Shown in pieces: positions 26,252 to 34,268 of a DNA stretch of 64,000 bases (positions are counted from its first letter, which is position 1; each line of letters starts with the position of its first letter). The notes beneath the pieces are model-generated. The model was not told where the DNA came from and did not search any database. It worked only from the letters and a program-made list of their open reading frames with translations. The DNA is from Pseudoroseomonas cervicalis (GTDB lineage: Bacteria > Pseudomonadota > Alphaproteobacteria > Acetobacterales > Acetobacteraceae), in contig NZ_JAUTAJ010000004.1 of assembly GCF_030818485.1 (NCBI RefSeq), positions 847,001 to 911,000 of the forward strand, read 5' to 3'. A program made the translations under genes and the position numbers.

Positions 26252-26329
26252 ATGGCCATCATCGAGCTGCACCGCGACTCGGGCACTCCGGTCTGCTCCG
26301 GGCTGGCCGTCAAGACCCCGGAAAACTGA
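26252..26329 (+). CDS. Possible leader peptide upstream of iscR
   Basis: A 25-codon ORF (MAIIELHRDSGTPVCSGLAV...) starts at ATG 26252 and stops three bases before the iscR ATG. Its sequence contains a single Cys. No homology is recognised, and the upstream ribosome site is poor. It may be a leader that couples translation to iscR, or simply a random ORF. The iscR ribosome site CCGGAAAA lies inside it. Confidence 0.25.
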   Translation: MAIIELHRDSGTPVCSGLAVKTPEN

Positions 26330-26332
26330 GCC

Positions 26333-26824
26333 ATGCGCCTGTCAACGCGTGGCCGTTATGCGGTCATGGCCCTGGTCGAGCTGGCGGCCCGCGAACGAGA
26401 CCGGCAAATAGCAAATGACTGCCATGCGCAAGGCGCGGCGGCCCGCGAGCGTCCCGTGAGCCTGGCGGAGATCGCCCAGGCGCAGCTGCTGTCGGTGGCC
26501 TATCTGGAGCAACTTTTCGCAAGGCTGCGCCGGGCCGGGCTTGTCGATTCGGCACGCGGCCCCGGCGGCGGCTACCGCCTGGCGCGCCCGGCCGAGTCCA
26601 TCGCCATCGGCACCATCATCGAGGCGGTTGACGAGCCGATCAGCGCCACGCGCTGTGAGGAGGGCTCGCCCGGTTGCCTCTCCGGCAATCGCTGCCTGAC
26701 CCATGACCTCTGGCACGAGCTGGGCGAGCAGATCCGCCTCTTCCTGCAGAACATGACGCTGGCCGATGTGGTGGAGGGCCGCGTCTGCGGCCGGGCCATC
26801 GCCCCCACCCCGCCGGCGCCGTGA
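26333..26824 (+). CDS. iscR: Rrf2-family Fe-S regulator (IscR)
   Basis: A 163-residue Rrf2 regulator that senses 2Fe-2S supply. It starts MRLSTRGRYAVMALVELA as in IscR, has the helix-turn-helix VSLAEIAQAQLLSVAYLEQLFARLRRAGLV and the wing RGPGGGYRL. The three cluster cysteines fit IscR: CEEGSPGCLSGNRC (C-x6-C-x5-C), followed by LTHDLW. An insertion of about 15 residues (DRQIANDCHAQGAAARER), with AT-richer codons and an extra Cys, lies before the HTH. It overlaps the following cysteine desulfurase by four bases. A candidate self-regulatory site lies 220 bp upstream. Confidence 0.9.
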   Translation: MRLSTRGRYAVMALVELAARERDRQIANDCHAQGAAARERPVSLAEIAQAQLLSVAYLEQLFARLRRAGLVDSARGPGGGYRLARPAESIAIGTIIEAVDEPISATRCEEGSPGCLSGNRCLTHDLWHELGEQIRLFLQNMTLADVVEGRVCGRAIAPTPPAP

Positions 26825-27903
26825 CCCTCTATCTCGACGCCAACGCGACAGAGCCGCTGCGCCCCGCCGCCCGGCAGGCGGTGCTGGAGGCGCTGGATTG
26901 CCTGGGCAATCCCTCCTCCGTCCATGCCGAGGGGCGGGCGGCGCGCCAGCTGCTGGAGCGCGCCCGCGCCACCATCGCCACCCGCTTCGGCGGCCGCGCC
27001 CGCGACCTGGTCTTCACCGCCGGCGCGACCGAGGCCAATGCCCTGGCCCTGCACGGGCTGGGGCAGGGGCGCCGCATCCTGGCCGGCGCGACGGAACACC
27101 CGGCCATCCTGCGCGCCGCCCCGGGCATCGAGATCCTGCCCGTGCTGGCGGATGGCACCATCGACCTGGCGGCGCTGCAGCGGGCGTTGGCCGAGGGCGG
27201 TCCGGCTTTGCTCTGCCTGATGGCCGCCAACAACGAGACCGGCGTGCTGCACCCGCTGGCCGAGGCCGCCGCCCTCTGCCGCGCCCATGGCGCGCTGCTG
27301 CATGTCGATGCTGTGCAGATGGCCGGTCGGCTGCCGCTCGATCTCGCTTCGCTCGGCGCCGACTCCCTGGCGCTCTCCGCCCACAAGCTGGGCGGGCCCA
27401 AGGGTGCGGGGGCGCTGCTGCTGCGCCCGGGCCTGGACCTGCAGGCCCTGCTGCCCGGCGGCGGGCAGGAGCGCGGCCGCCGCGGCGGCACCGAGGCGCT
27501 GCCCGCCATCGCCGGTTTCGCCGCCGCCGTCGCCGCGCTGGCGCCGGAGAGCGAGGCGCCGCGCCTGGCCGCCCTGCGCGACCGCATCGAGGCGGAGCTT
27601 GGCCTGGAGGTGGCCGGCGCCGGCGCGCCGCGCCTGCCCAACACCCTCTGCCTGATCCTGCCCGGCGTGGCGGCGGAGACCCAGGTCATCGCCCTCGACC
27701 TCGCCGGTGCCCAGGTTTCGGCCGGTGCCGCCTGTTCCTCCGGCAAGGTCGCCGCCAGCGCCGCGCTGCTGGCCATGGGCCTGGGCGAGAAGGCGGGCCA
27801 CGCCATCCGCGTCTCGCTGCCCTGGAACGCGCCGGAGGATGCGGCGGAGCGCTTCATCGCCCTGCACCGCGCCATGCAGCAGCGCCTGGCGCGCCGCGGC
27901 TGA
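26821..27903 (+). CDS. Cysteine desulfurase (NifS/IscS-like, shorter form)
   Basis: A 360-residue PLP enzyme that removes sulfur from cysteine as a persulfide. The PLP lysine is Lys189 (LSAHKLGGPKGAG) and the persulfide-forming cysteine is Cys305 (AGAACSSGKVAASAAL). The start is a GTG overlapping the iscR stop. It is shorter than classical IscS. A second, longer desulfurase follows 1.6 kb downstream, after an unrelated M20 gene. A terminator-like hairpin lies after it. Confidence 0.92.
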   Translation: MTLYLDANATEPLRPAARQAVLEALDCLGNPSSVHAEGRAARQLLERARATIATRFGGRARDLVFTAGATEANALALHGLGQGRRILAGATEHPAILRAAPGIEILPVLADGTIDLAALQRALAEGGPALLCLMAANNETGVLHPLAEAAALCRAHGALLHVDAVQMAGRLPLDLASLGADSLALSAHKLGGPKGAGALLLRPGLDLQALLPGGGQERGRRGGTEALPAIAGFAAAVAALAPESEAPRLAALRDRIEAELGLEVAGAGAPRLPNTLCLILPGVAAETQVIALDLAGAQVSAGAACSSGKVAASAALLAMGLGEKAGHAIRVSLPWNAPEDAAERFIALHRAMQQRLARRG

Positions 27904-27925
27904 GCGTATCGCCAGGCGATGCCTT

Positions 27926-27946
27926 GGCCGGGCGGCGCGCCCGGCC
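27926..27946 (+). terminator. Hairpin after the first cysteine desulfurase
   Basis: GGCCGGGCG (27926-27934) and CGCCCGGCC (27938-27946) form a 9-bp stem with a GCG loop; GGGCGCGTTCTTTCC follows. The T run is short, so termination may be partial. Confidence 0.45.
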
Positions 27947-28104
27947 GGGCGCGTTCTTTCCTGTGCAGCATTGCGATCTCGCCGGGCGGCGGGGCGGAAC
28001 TGGCGCCCCCTTGCGGCGGTGCTAGCGTCCTCCGCAGACGAGTCCGGACCAACGGACCAGCACGGCGCCTTTCTCTCCCTCCGCCCGCTGCGAGGAACGA
28101 ACCC

Positions 28105-29397
28105 ATGCCCGATCCTGCCCTCCTGGAGCGTCTGCGCCAGGCCGTGGACGCCAATTTCGATGCCGAGGTCGGTTTCCTCGCCGAGATCGTCCGCTTCCCC
28201 AGCCTGCGTGGGCAGGAGGCGCCGCTGCAGGACTGGCTGGCGCGCCACTTCGCCGCGCGCGGCTATGCGGTGGACCGCTTCACCATCGCCGAGACGCCGC
28301 TCGCCGCCCATGCCAAGGCCGCGCCGATGGTCGAGGCCGACCCGGCGGCCTCGGTGCAGGTCGTGGCCACGCACCGCGCCAAGGACCCCTCCGGCCGCAG
28401 CCTGATCCTGCAGGGCCATATCGATGTGGTGCCGGAAGGCCCGGCCGAGATGTGGACCCACGCCCCCTACGCCGCCACGGTGCGCGATGGCTGGCTCTAT
28501 GGCCGTGGCGCCAATGACATGAAGGCGGGCGTCGCCTGCATGATCTGGGCGATGGAGGCGCTGCGGAAGGCCGGGCTGGAACCCGCCGCCGATGTCCATC
28601 TGCAGACGGTGACGGAGGAGGAGAGCACCGGCAACGGCGCGCTGGCCACCCTGGCGCGCGGCTACCGCGCCGAGGCCTGCCTGATCCCCGAGCCCACCGG
28701 CCACACCATGACGCGCGCCCATACCGGCACGCTGTGGTTCCGCATCCGCGTGCGCGGTGTGCCGGTGCATGTGGCCCAGGCGCAGACCGGCACCAACGCC
28801 ATCCTCTCCGCCATGCACATCATCCAGGCGCTGCAGCAGCACACCCGCGCCCTGAACGAGGCCGCGAAATCCGATCGCTGGTATGCCGGCATGCAGGACC
28901 CGATCAAGTTCAACCCCGGCATCATCCGCGGCGGCGACTGGGCCAGCTCCACCCCCGCCTGGTGCGAGGTGGATTGCCGCATCGGCCTGCTGCCCAGCAT
29001 GGAGGTGGCCGACGCCATGGCCGCAGTGGAGCGCTGCATCGAGGCCAGCCGCGCCGGCGATACCTTCCTGGCCAACAACCCGCCGGAGGTTTCCTGGCAT
29101 GGCTTCCAGGCCGATGGCTTCGTGCAGGAGCCGGGGACCGAGGCCGAGGCGGTGCTGGCCGCCGCGCATCAGGGCGTCTTCGGCGCGGCGATGCAGGAGC
29201 GCATCACCACGGCGGTGAACGACACCCGCTATTACGGCCGCTACTACAACATGCCGGCGCTCTGCTACGGCCCCTCCGGCGAGGGCAATCACGGCTTCGA
29301 CGAGCGCACCAACCTCGACAGCCTGCGCAAGACCACCCTCTGCATCGCCGCCTTCATCGCCGATTGGTGCGGGGTCCGGGAAGTGTCTGAAAAGTAA
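28105..29397 (+). CDS. ArgE/DapE-family M20 deacylase
   Basis: A 430-residue zinc peptidase-like deacylase of the M20/ArgE-DapE family, acting on N-acyl amino acids or related amides. The conserved LQGHIDVVPEGP, GRGANDMKAG and TVTEEESTGNG motifs give the metal ligands and catalytic Glu, and a later His (GNHGFDE) is the last ligand. The ATG at 28105 follows CGAGGAACGAACCC. It lies between two cysteine desulfurase genes. The substrate is unknown. A hairpin terminator follows. Confidence 0.88.
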   Translation: MPDPALLERLRQAVDANFDAEVGFLAEIVRFPSLRGQEAPLQDWLARHFAARGYAVDRFTIAETPLAAHAKAAPMVEADPAASVQVVATHRAKDPSGRSLILQGHIDVVPEGPAEMWTHAPYAATVRDGWLYGRGANDMKAGVACMIWAMEALRKAGLEPAADVHLQTVTEEESTGNGALATLARGYRAEACLIPEPTGHTMTRAHTGTLWFRIRVRGVPVHVAQAQTGTNAILSAMHIIQALQQHTRALNEAAKSDRWYAGMQDPIKFNPGIIRGGDWASSTPAWCEVDCRIGLLPSMEVADAMAAVERCIEASRAGDTFLANNPPEVSWHGFQADGFVQEPGTEAEAVLAAAHQGVFGAAMQERITTAVNDTRYYGRYYNMPALCYGPSGEGNHGFDERTNLDSLRKTTLCIAAFIADWCGVREVSEK

Positions 29398-29408
29398 GCA
29401 GGAAAGGG

Positions 29409-29444
29409 GCGGGGGACGGTGTTCCCCCGCACCCCCTTCTTTTC
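29409..29444 (+). terminator. Rho-independent terminator after the M20 gene
   Basis: GCGGGGGA (29409-29416) pairs with TCCCCCGC (29423-29430), followed by ACCCCCTTCTTTTC. This separates the M20 gene from the downstream desulfurase. Confidence 0.72.
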
Positions 29445-29527
29445 TGCAAGGCTGCCGCCCGCCCCTGGCGACGGGGTCGCTTCAACATCGCCTTCCGTCC
29501 GGCGGCACGGGGGACCATATTCACGCC

Positions 29528-30715
29528 ATGGCCGCCGCGAACCGCCCCATCTACCTGGATAACCACGCCACCACGCCGTTGGATCCGCGCGTGCTGGCCG
29601 CCATGCGGCCCTGGTGGGAAGAGAATTTCGCCAACCCGCACAGCGTGGAGCACGCGCTGGGCCGCGCCGCCGAGGAAGCGGTGGAGGAGGCGCGCCGCCA
29701 CGTCGCCAACCTGCTCGGCGCCGACCCGCGCGAGATCATCTTCACCTCCGGCGCGACCGAATCCAACAATCTGGCCATCAAGGGCGCGGCCCGCTTCGCC
29801 GCCCAGCAGGGCGATGAACGCCGCCGCGTCATCACCCTGGCCACCGAGCACAAATGCGTCCTGGAAAGCGTGCGCGACCTGGCCGCCGAAGGCTTCGAGC
29901 CGGTGATCCTGCCGGTCGGCCCGGACGGGCTGCTGGACCCGGAGGTGCTGCGCGAGGCGCTTACGGTGCCGACGCTGCTGGTCTCCGTGATGGCGGTGAA
30001 CAACGAGATCGGCGTGGTGCAGGACCTCGCCACCCTGGCCGCCATGGCCAAGGAGGCGGGCGCTCTGTTCCACAGCGACGCCGCCCAGGGGGCCGGGCGC
30101 ATCGCGCTGGATGTCCGTGCCCTGCCGGTCGACCTCGTCTCGCTCTCCGGTCACAAGATCTACGGGCCCAAGGGGGTGGGCGCGCTCTATGTCCGCCGCC
30201 GCCCGCGGGTTCGGCTGGCGCCGCTCTTCTCCGGTGGCGGGCAGGAGCGCGGCCTGCGCTCCGGCACCCTGCCGGCGCCGCTGCTGGTGGGGCTGGGGGA
30301 GGCCGCGCGCCTGGCCCTGGCCGAGCGCGAACTGGATCAGGGCCGCATCGCCGCCCAGCGTGACCGTTTCCTGGCGGCGCTGGGGGCGGAACTGCCGGGC
30401 GTCACCCTGAATGGCAGCGCCGGGCGCCGCGTGCCGGGCAATCTGAACCTGACCTTCCCCGGCGGCGTCTCGGCCCAGTCCATGCTGGCGGCGCTGACGG
30501 AACTCTGCGTCTCCAGCGGATCTGCCTGTTCCTCGGCCGAGGTCGAGCCCTCCTATGTGCTGCGCGCCATCGGGCTGGACGAGGCCGCGGCGCGCGCGAC
30601 CTTGCGGATTGGCATCGGGCGGTTTACGTCGCCCGCCGATGTGGAACGCGCGGCCACCCTGCTGGCGCGCGCCTGGACCCACGCTCTTTCCGAAACCCGA
30701 GACGCGGCGGAGTAG
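29528..30715 (+). CDS. iscS: Cysteine desulfurase IscS-type
   Basis: A 395-residue PLP-dependent cysteine desulfurase of the IscS size class. It starts [20 protein letters not shown]; the PLP lysine is Lys210 ([17 protein letters not shown]) and the active-site cysteine is Cys334 in [17 protein letters not shown]. The product is a persulfide used for Fe-S assembly or for tRNA thiolation. It is followed ten bases later by ferredoxin, then TenA and mnmA. The presence of mnmA fits sulfur delivery to tRNA. Confidence 0.94.
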   Translation: MAAANRPIYLDNHATTPLDPRVLAAMRPWWEENFANPHSVEHALGRAAEEAVEEARRHVANLLGADPREIIFTSGATESNNLAIKGAARFAAQQGDERRRVITLATEHKCVLESVRDLAAEGFEPVILPVGPDGLLDPEVLREALTVPTLLVSVMAVNNEIGVVQDLATLAAMAKEAGALFHSDAAQGAGRIALDVRALPVDLVSLSGHKIYGPKGVGALYVRRRPRVRLAPLFSGGGQERGLRSGTLPAPLLVGLGEAARLALAERELDQGRIAAQRDRFLAALGAELPGVTLNGSAGRRVPGNLNLTFPGGVSAQSMLAALTELCVSSGSACSSAEVEPSYVLRAIGLDEAAARATLRIGIGRFTSPADVERAATLLARAWTHALSETRDAAE

Positions 30716-30725
30716 ACGAACGGCG

Positions 30726-31052
30726 ATGCCGAAGATGACCTTCATCGAGCGCGACGGAACGCGCCGCGAGGTGGATGCCCCCCTCGGCCTCTCCGTGCTG
30801 GAGATCGCCCACAAGCATGGTGTCGATATCGAGGGCGCCTGCGAGGGCAGCCTGGCCTGCTCGACCTGCCATGTCATCGTCGACGCCAGCTGGTTCGGCA
30901 AGCTCAGCGAGCCGACCGAGGACGAGGAGGACATGCTCGACCTCGCCTTCGACCTGCAGGAGACCTCGCGCCTGGGCTGCCAGCTCATCATGTCGGACGA
31001 GCTGGACGGGCTTGTGGTGAAGCTGCCTTCGGGCACCCGCAACGCCAGCTGA
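30726..31052 (+). CDS. fdx: 2Fe-2S ferredoxin (adrenodoxin type)
   Basis: A 108-residue ferredoxin. The cluster motif is [10 protein letters not shown] (C-x5-C-x2-C), with the fourth Cys in SRLGCQLIM, exactly the adrenodoxin/ISC ferredoxin pattern. Such proteins donate electrons during Fe-S cluster assembly. It begins ten bases after the iscS stop, so it is in the same transcript. The [14 protein letters not shown] is the conserved start. Confidence 0.94.
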   Translation: MPKMTFIERDGTRREVDAPLGLSVLEIAHKHGVDIEGACEGSLACSTCHVIVDASWFGKLSEPTEDEEDMLDLAFDLQETSRLGCQLIMSDELDGLVVKLPSGTRNAS

Positions 31053-31066
31053 GGGAAGGAGATGCC

Positions 31067-31756
31067 ATGATCGCGTCCCCCTATGGCGCGCCGGGCGGGT
31101 TGCTGCACCGGCTGCGTGAGGCTGCCTCCGATCGGTGGGACGCGTATTGCTGGCATCCCTTCGTGCAGGGGCTGGCCGAGGGCACGCTGCCCTTGCCGGC
31201 CTTCCGCCGCTATTTGGTGCAGGACTGGCTGTTCCTGATCCAGTTCGCCCGCGCCAAGGCGCTGGCCGCCTTCAAGGCGGAGAGCCTGGAGGCGCTGCGC
31301 GGCAAGTCCGCCGCGCTGAACAGCCTGCTGGGCGAGATGAACCTGCATCTCTCCTATTGCCGCGACTGGGGCCTCTCGGAAGCCGATGTGCTGGCCGAGA
31401 AGGAGGCGCCGCAGACCGTGGCCTATACGCGCTGGGTGCTGGATCGCGGCATGGCCGGCGACATTCTCGACCTCGAGGTGGCGCTGGCCCCCTGCACCGT
31501 GGGCTATGGCGAGATCGCGCAGCGGATCGAGGCGCATCGCGGCCGCAGGCGCGACGGCAATCCCTATGAGAGCTGGATCGCCACCTATGGCGGCGCCGAA
31601 TACCAGGCGCTGGCCCGGGCGGCGGCCGAGCGGCTGGATGCGCTGGGCCGCAGCCATGGCGGCGAGGCGCGCTTCGCCAGCCTCTCGGCCACCTTTTCCG
31701 AAGCGGCGCGGCTGGAGGCCGATTTCTGGCAGATGGGGCTGGACGCCGCGCCATGA
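31067..31756 (+). CDS. TenA-family thiaminase II-like protein
   Basis: A 229-residue all-helical protein of the TenA/PqqC fold. The family pattern is visible: [29 protein letters not shown], then FARAKALA, then a conserved [13 protein letters not shown] that holds the catalytic Cys, and an [13 protein letters not shown] segment. TenA salvages hydroxymethylpyrimidine in thiamine metabolism. It begins 14 bp after the ferredoxin stop and overlaps mnmA by four bases. No thiamine riboswitch precedes it. Confidence 0.88.
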   Translation: MIASPYGAPGGLLHRLREAASDRWDAYCWHPFVQGLAEGTLPLPAFRRYLVQDWLFLIQFARAKALAAFKAESLEALRGKSAALNSLLGEMNLHLSYCRDWGLSEADVLAEKEAPQTVAYTRWVLDRGMAGDILDLEVALAPCTVGYGEIAQRIEAHRGRRRDGNPYESWIATYGGAEYQALARAAAERLDALGRSHGGEARFASLSATFSEAARLEADFWQMGLDAAP

Positions 31757-32860
31757 GGATCGTCGTCGCCATGTCCGGCGGGGTGGATTCCTCCGTTGTC
31801 GCTGGGCTGCTGAAGGAGCAGGGGCACGAGGTCATCGGTGCCACGCTGCAGCTCTACGACCATGGCGCCGCGATCGAGAAGAAGGGCGCCTGCTGCGCCG
31901 GCCAGGACATTCATGACGCGCGCGATGTCGCCGACCGGCTCGGCATCCCGCATTACGTGCTGGACCGCGAGCGTCGCTTCCGCGACGCGGTGATCGAGGA
32001 TTTCGCCGAGGCCTATGCCCGCGGCGAGACGCCGATCCCCTGCGTGCGCTGCAACCAGACGGTGAAGTTCCAGGATCTGGTCGAACTGGCCCGCGACCTG
32101 GGCGCCGACGCCCTGGCCACCGGCCACTATGTCCGCCGCACCGAGGGCGAGGCCGGCGCCGAGCTGCGCCGCGCCGCCGATCCGGCGCGCGACCAGTCCT
32201 ATTTCCTGTTCGCGACCACCCGCGCCCAGCTGGAATTCTGCCGCTTCCCGCTCGGCGACTACGCCTCCAAGGCGGAGGTGCGGGCGGAGGCGGTTCGCCT
32301 GGGCCTGGCGGTGGCCGAGAAGCCGGACAGCCAGGACATCTGCTTCGTCCCGCAGGGCAAATATGCCGACCTGGTTGCCAAGCTGCGGCCGGAGGCGGTG
32401 GCGGAAGGTAGCATCGAGCATGTCGATGGCCGTGTCCTCGGCACCCACAAGGGTGTTGCCCGCTACACGGTCGGGCAGGGGCGGGGCCTCGGCATGGCCT
32501 CCCGCCGACGGGGAGGAGCCGCTCTACGTCACCGCGCTCGACCCTGCCCGCAAGCGTGTGGTGGTGGCGCCGCGCGGCGCCCTGGCCTCGCCCGAGGTGC
32601 TGGTGGGCGAGGTGAACTGGCTGATCGACGCGCCCGCCGTGCCGCTGCCCTGCCAGGTGAAGCTGCGCGCGCGCGAGATGCCGCAGCCCGCCATCGCCCA
32701 TTGGCAGCCCGAATCCGGCCTGTTGCGGGTGGTGCTGGAGCAGCCGGCGATCGCCGCGCCGGGCCAGGGCTGCGTGCTCTACGATGGCGATCGCGTGCTC
32801 GGTGGCGGTTTCATCCGGCGCGCGACGCAGGCCATTGACAGCGAAGGCCGGGCCGCCTAA
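31753..32860 (+). pseudogene. mnmA: tRNA-specific 2-thiouridylase MnmA, interrupted by a frameshift
   Basis: MnmA transfers sulfur to U34 of several tRNAs. The first part is normal: the PP-loop [29 protein letters not shown], the catalytic [11 protein letters not shown], then SQDICFV and [10 protein letters not shown]. At about 32495-32507 the frame is lost. The remaining conserved C-terminus ([20 protein letters not shown] ... [14 protein letters not shown]) is in the +1 frame and ends at 32860. One extra base, most simply a C in CCCGCC (32501-32506), explains it. If this is a sequencing error the enzyme would be whole at about 369 residues. A tRNA gene follows. Confidence 0.85.
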
Positions 32861-32887
32861 TTCGCCGCCACCCGATCGGGACGCTGT

Positions 32888-32964
32888 GGCGGCGTAGCTC
32901 AGCTGGTTAGAGCACGGCACTCATAATGCCGGGGTCAGCGGTTCAAGTCCGCTCGCCGCTACCA
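32888..32964 (+). tRNA. tRNA-Met (CAU, elongator)
   Basis: A complete cloverleaf of 77 bases including an encoded CCA. The acceptor stem GGCGGCG pairs with CGCCGCT, the D arm is GCTCAGCTGGTTAGAGC, the anticodon stem is CGGCA/TGCCG with loop CTCATAA (anticodon CAT, 32922-32924), and the T loop is GTTCAAGTCC-like. The G at position 1 and overall sequence point to elongator rather than initiator Met. Lysidine-modified Ile cannot be fully excluded but its body sequence differs. Confidence 0.95.
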
Positions 32965-32986
32965 ACAAGCCCCGATCCGGGTTGTG

Positions 32987-33020
32987 ACAGGCAGGCCCTC
33001 GGGCCTGCCTGTTTCCGTTT
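32987..33020 (+). terminator. Terminator after tRNA-Met
   Basis: ACAGGCAGGCCC (32987-32998) and GGGCCTGCCTGT (33001-33012) form a perfect 12-bp stem with a TC loop, followed by TTCCGTTT. Confidence 0.82.
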
Positions 33021-33174
33021 CAGGCCCTGACCTGATCGGCCCATCCCCCTCCCAGGCAGGCCTGCTTCCGCCGGGCCAAGGCCCGTGCTCCGCCAGCATC
33101 GCTCCCGCTCATGCCGGCTGCCGGGACCCCCGCCACATCCGCGAGGGGCAGGCTGCGGAGGCTGCTCGGTAAAA

Positions 33175-33190
33175 ATCACGAATCCGTGAT
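33175..33190. promoter_or_regulatory. AT-rich inverted repeat upstream of radC
   Basis: ATCACG-AATC-CGTGAT is a perfect 6-4-6 inverted repeat in a locally AT-rich stretch (33168-33225) that probably carries the radC promoter. It could be an operator or a hairpin. The rest of the tRNA-radC gap shows nothing recognised. Confidence 0.4.
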
Positions 33191-33251
33191 GATTTGCCTT
33201 GATGAACCATTAAGTTGAGTGAAGATTGCCCGGTATCGTGGAGGGCAAGGC

Positions 33252-34142
33252 ATGTGGCTGCAGCGCTTCTTCCAACGGGACGAGGGCAGGACGGCCCCGC
33301 CCGCCTATCTCCCCGAACCGGTTGGCCGTGCCGCGCCAGGCTTCGCCGAGGATCTGTCCAGCCTGGCCTTCCCGCCCGCGCCGCGTGGCCTTTCGCCACG
33401 GCCGCAGGAGCGCCTGCCCTCCGCGCCGGCGTCGCGCCGCGGGGCAGCGGCGGAGGCCTCGCCCTTTCCCGGCACCGGGCCGCAGGGCCATCGCGGCCGC
33501 TTGCGCAACCGGCTGCTGGAACGCGGCCCCGGCGCCCTGGCGGATTACGAGGTGCTGGAGATGCTGCTCTTCTTCGCCTTCAAGACCGGCGACACCAAGC
33601 CGCTCGCCAAGGCGCTGATCAATCGCTTCGGCAGCTTCGCCGCCGTGCTCGCCGCGCCGCAGCAGGAATTGCTGGAGACCCCGGGCCTCGGCGAGCACAG
33701 CGTCAGCGCCCTCAAGCTGGTGCAGGACGCCGCGCTGCGCCTGGCGCGCGCCGAGGTGGCGGAGCAGCCGGTGCTGAACAACTGGGAGCGGCTGCTGGAT
33801 TACCTGAATGCCGCCGTCTCCCGCGAGCGGATCGAGCAGTTCCGCATCCTCTTCCTCGACAGCAAGAACCGGCTGATCGCCGATGAGGCGCAGGCGCGCG
33901 GCACGGTCAACCACACCCCGGTCTATCCGCGCGAGGTGCTGCGCCGGGCCCTTGAGCTGCACGCCACGGCGCTGATCCTGGTGCACAACCACCCGAGCGG
34001 CGATCCGACACCGAGCGCCGCCGATATCGAGATGACGGCCGAGATCCGCCGGGCCGCGCAGGTCTTCTCGGTGGTGGTGCATGACCATCTGATCATCGGC
34101 AATGGCCGGCATTTCTCCTTCCGGCGCGAACATCTGCTGTGA
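33252..34142 (+). CDS. radC: RadC-like JAB/MPN-domain protein
   Basis: A 296-residue RadC family protein. An unusual proline/arginine-rich N-terminal stretch of about 75 residues precedes the helix-hairpin-helix region (RGRLRNRLLERG, LLETPGLGEHSVSALKL). The C-terminal MPN domain has the metal motif LILVHNHPSGDPTPSAAD (His-x-His ... Ser ... Asp) and an upstream Glu. RadC was once called a repair protein, but its exact role is open. The ATG at 33252 follows GGAGGGCAAGG; a GTG at 33219 would extend it. Confidence 0.92.
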   Translation: MWLQRFFQRDEGRTAPPAYLPEPVGRAAPGFAEDLSSLAFPPAPRGLSPRPQERLPSAPASRRGAAAEASPFPGTGPQGHRGRLRNRLLERGPGALADYEVLEMLLFFAFKTGDTKPLAKALINRFGSFAAVLAAPQQELLETPGLGEHSVSALKLVQDAALRLARAEVAEQPVLNNWERLLDYLNAAVSRERIEQFRILFLDSKNRLIADEAQARGTVNHTPVYPREVLRRALELHATALILVHNHPSGDPTPSAADIEMTAEIRRAAQVFSVVVHDHLIIGNGRHFSFRREHLL

Positions 34143-34268
34143 CCGCTTCCGGCCCGAAATCGCCTTGCGATACAGGGGGATGGATATTTTTCGGCGGCTG
34201 CGGCGAGACGGTTGCCAGCGCGGCGAAAAGGGCGTTTCCCTGGCCCGAGCAAGCCAGGAGATGCCGCC

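Larger units (their letters stand above)
25955..26332. other. Intergenic region between hydrolase and iscR
   Basis: This 378-bp stretch serves two divergent genes. It contains a candidate IscR box (26094-26113), weak AT-rich patches (TCAATATAGG near 26207 and TTTCATAAC near 26232) that could be -10 elements, and a possible 25-codon leader ORF (26252-26329). I see no RNA gene or repeat in it. Confidence 0.6.

Noticed and set aside
31020..31070. Thiamine (TPP) riboswitch before the TenA gene.
   Set aside because: Only 14 bp separate it from the ferredoxin gene, too little for a riboswitch, and no TPP motif is visible.
32964..33252. Integration site next to tRNA-Met.
   Set aside because: I found no repeat of the tRNA 3' end downstream and no integrase or mobile genes; the hairpin is a terminator.
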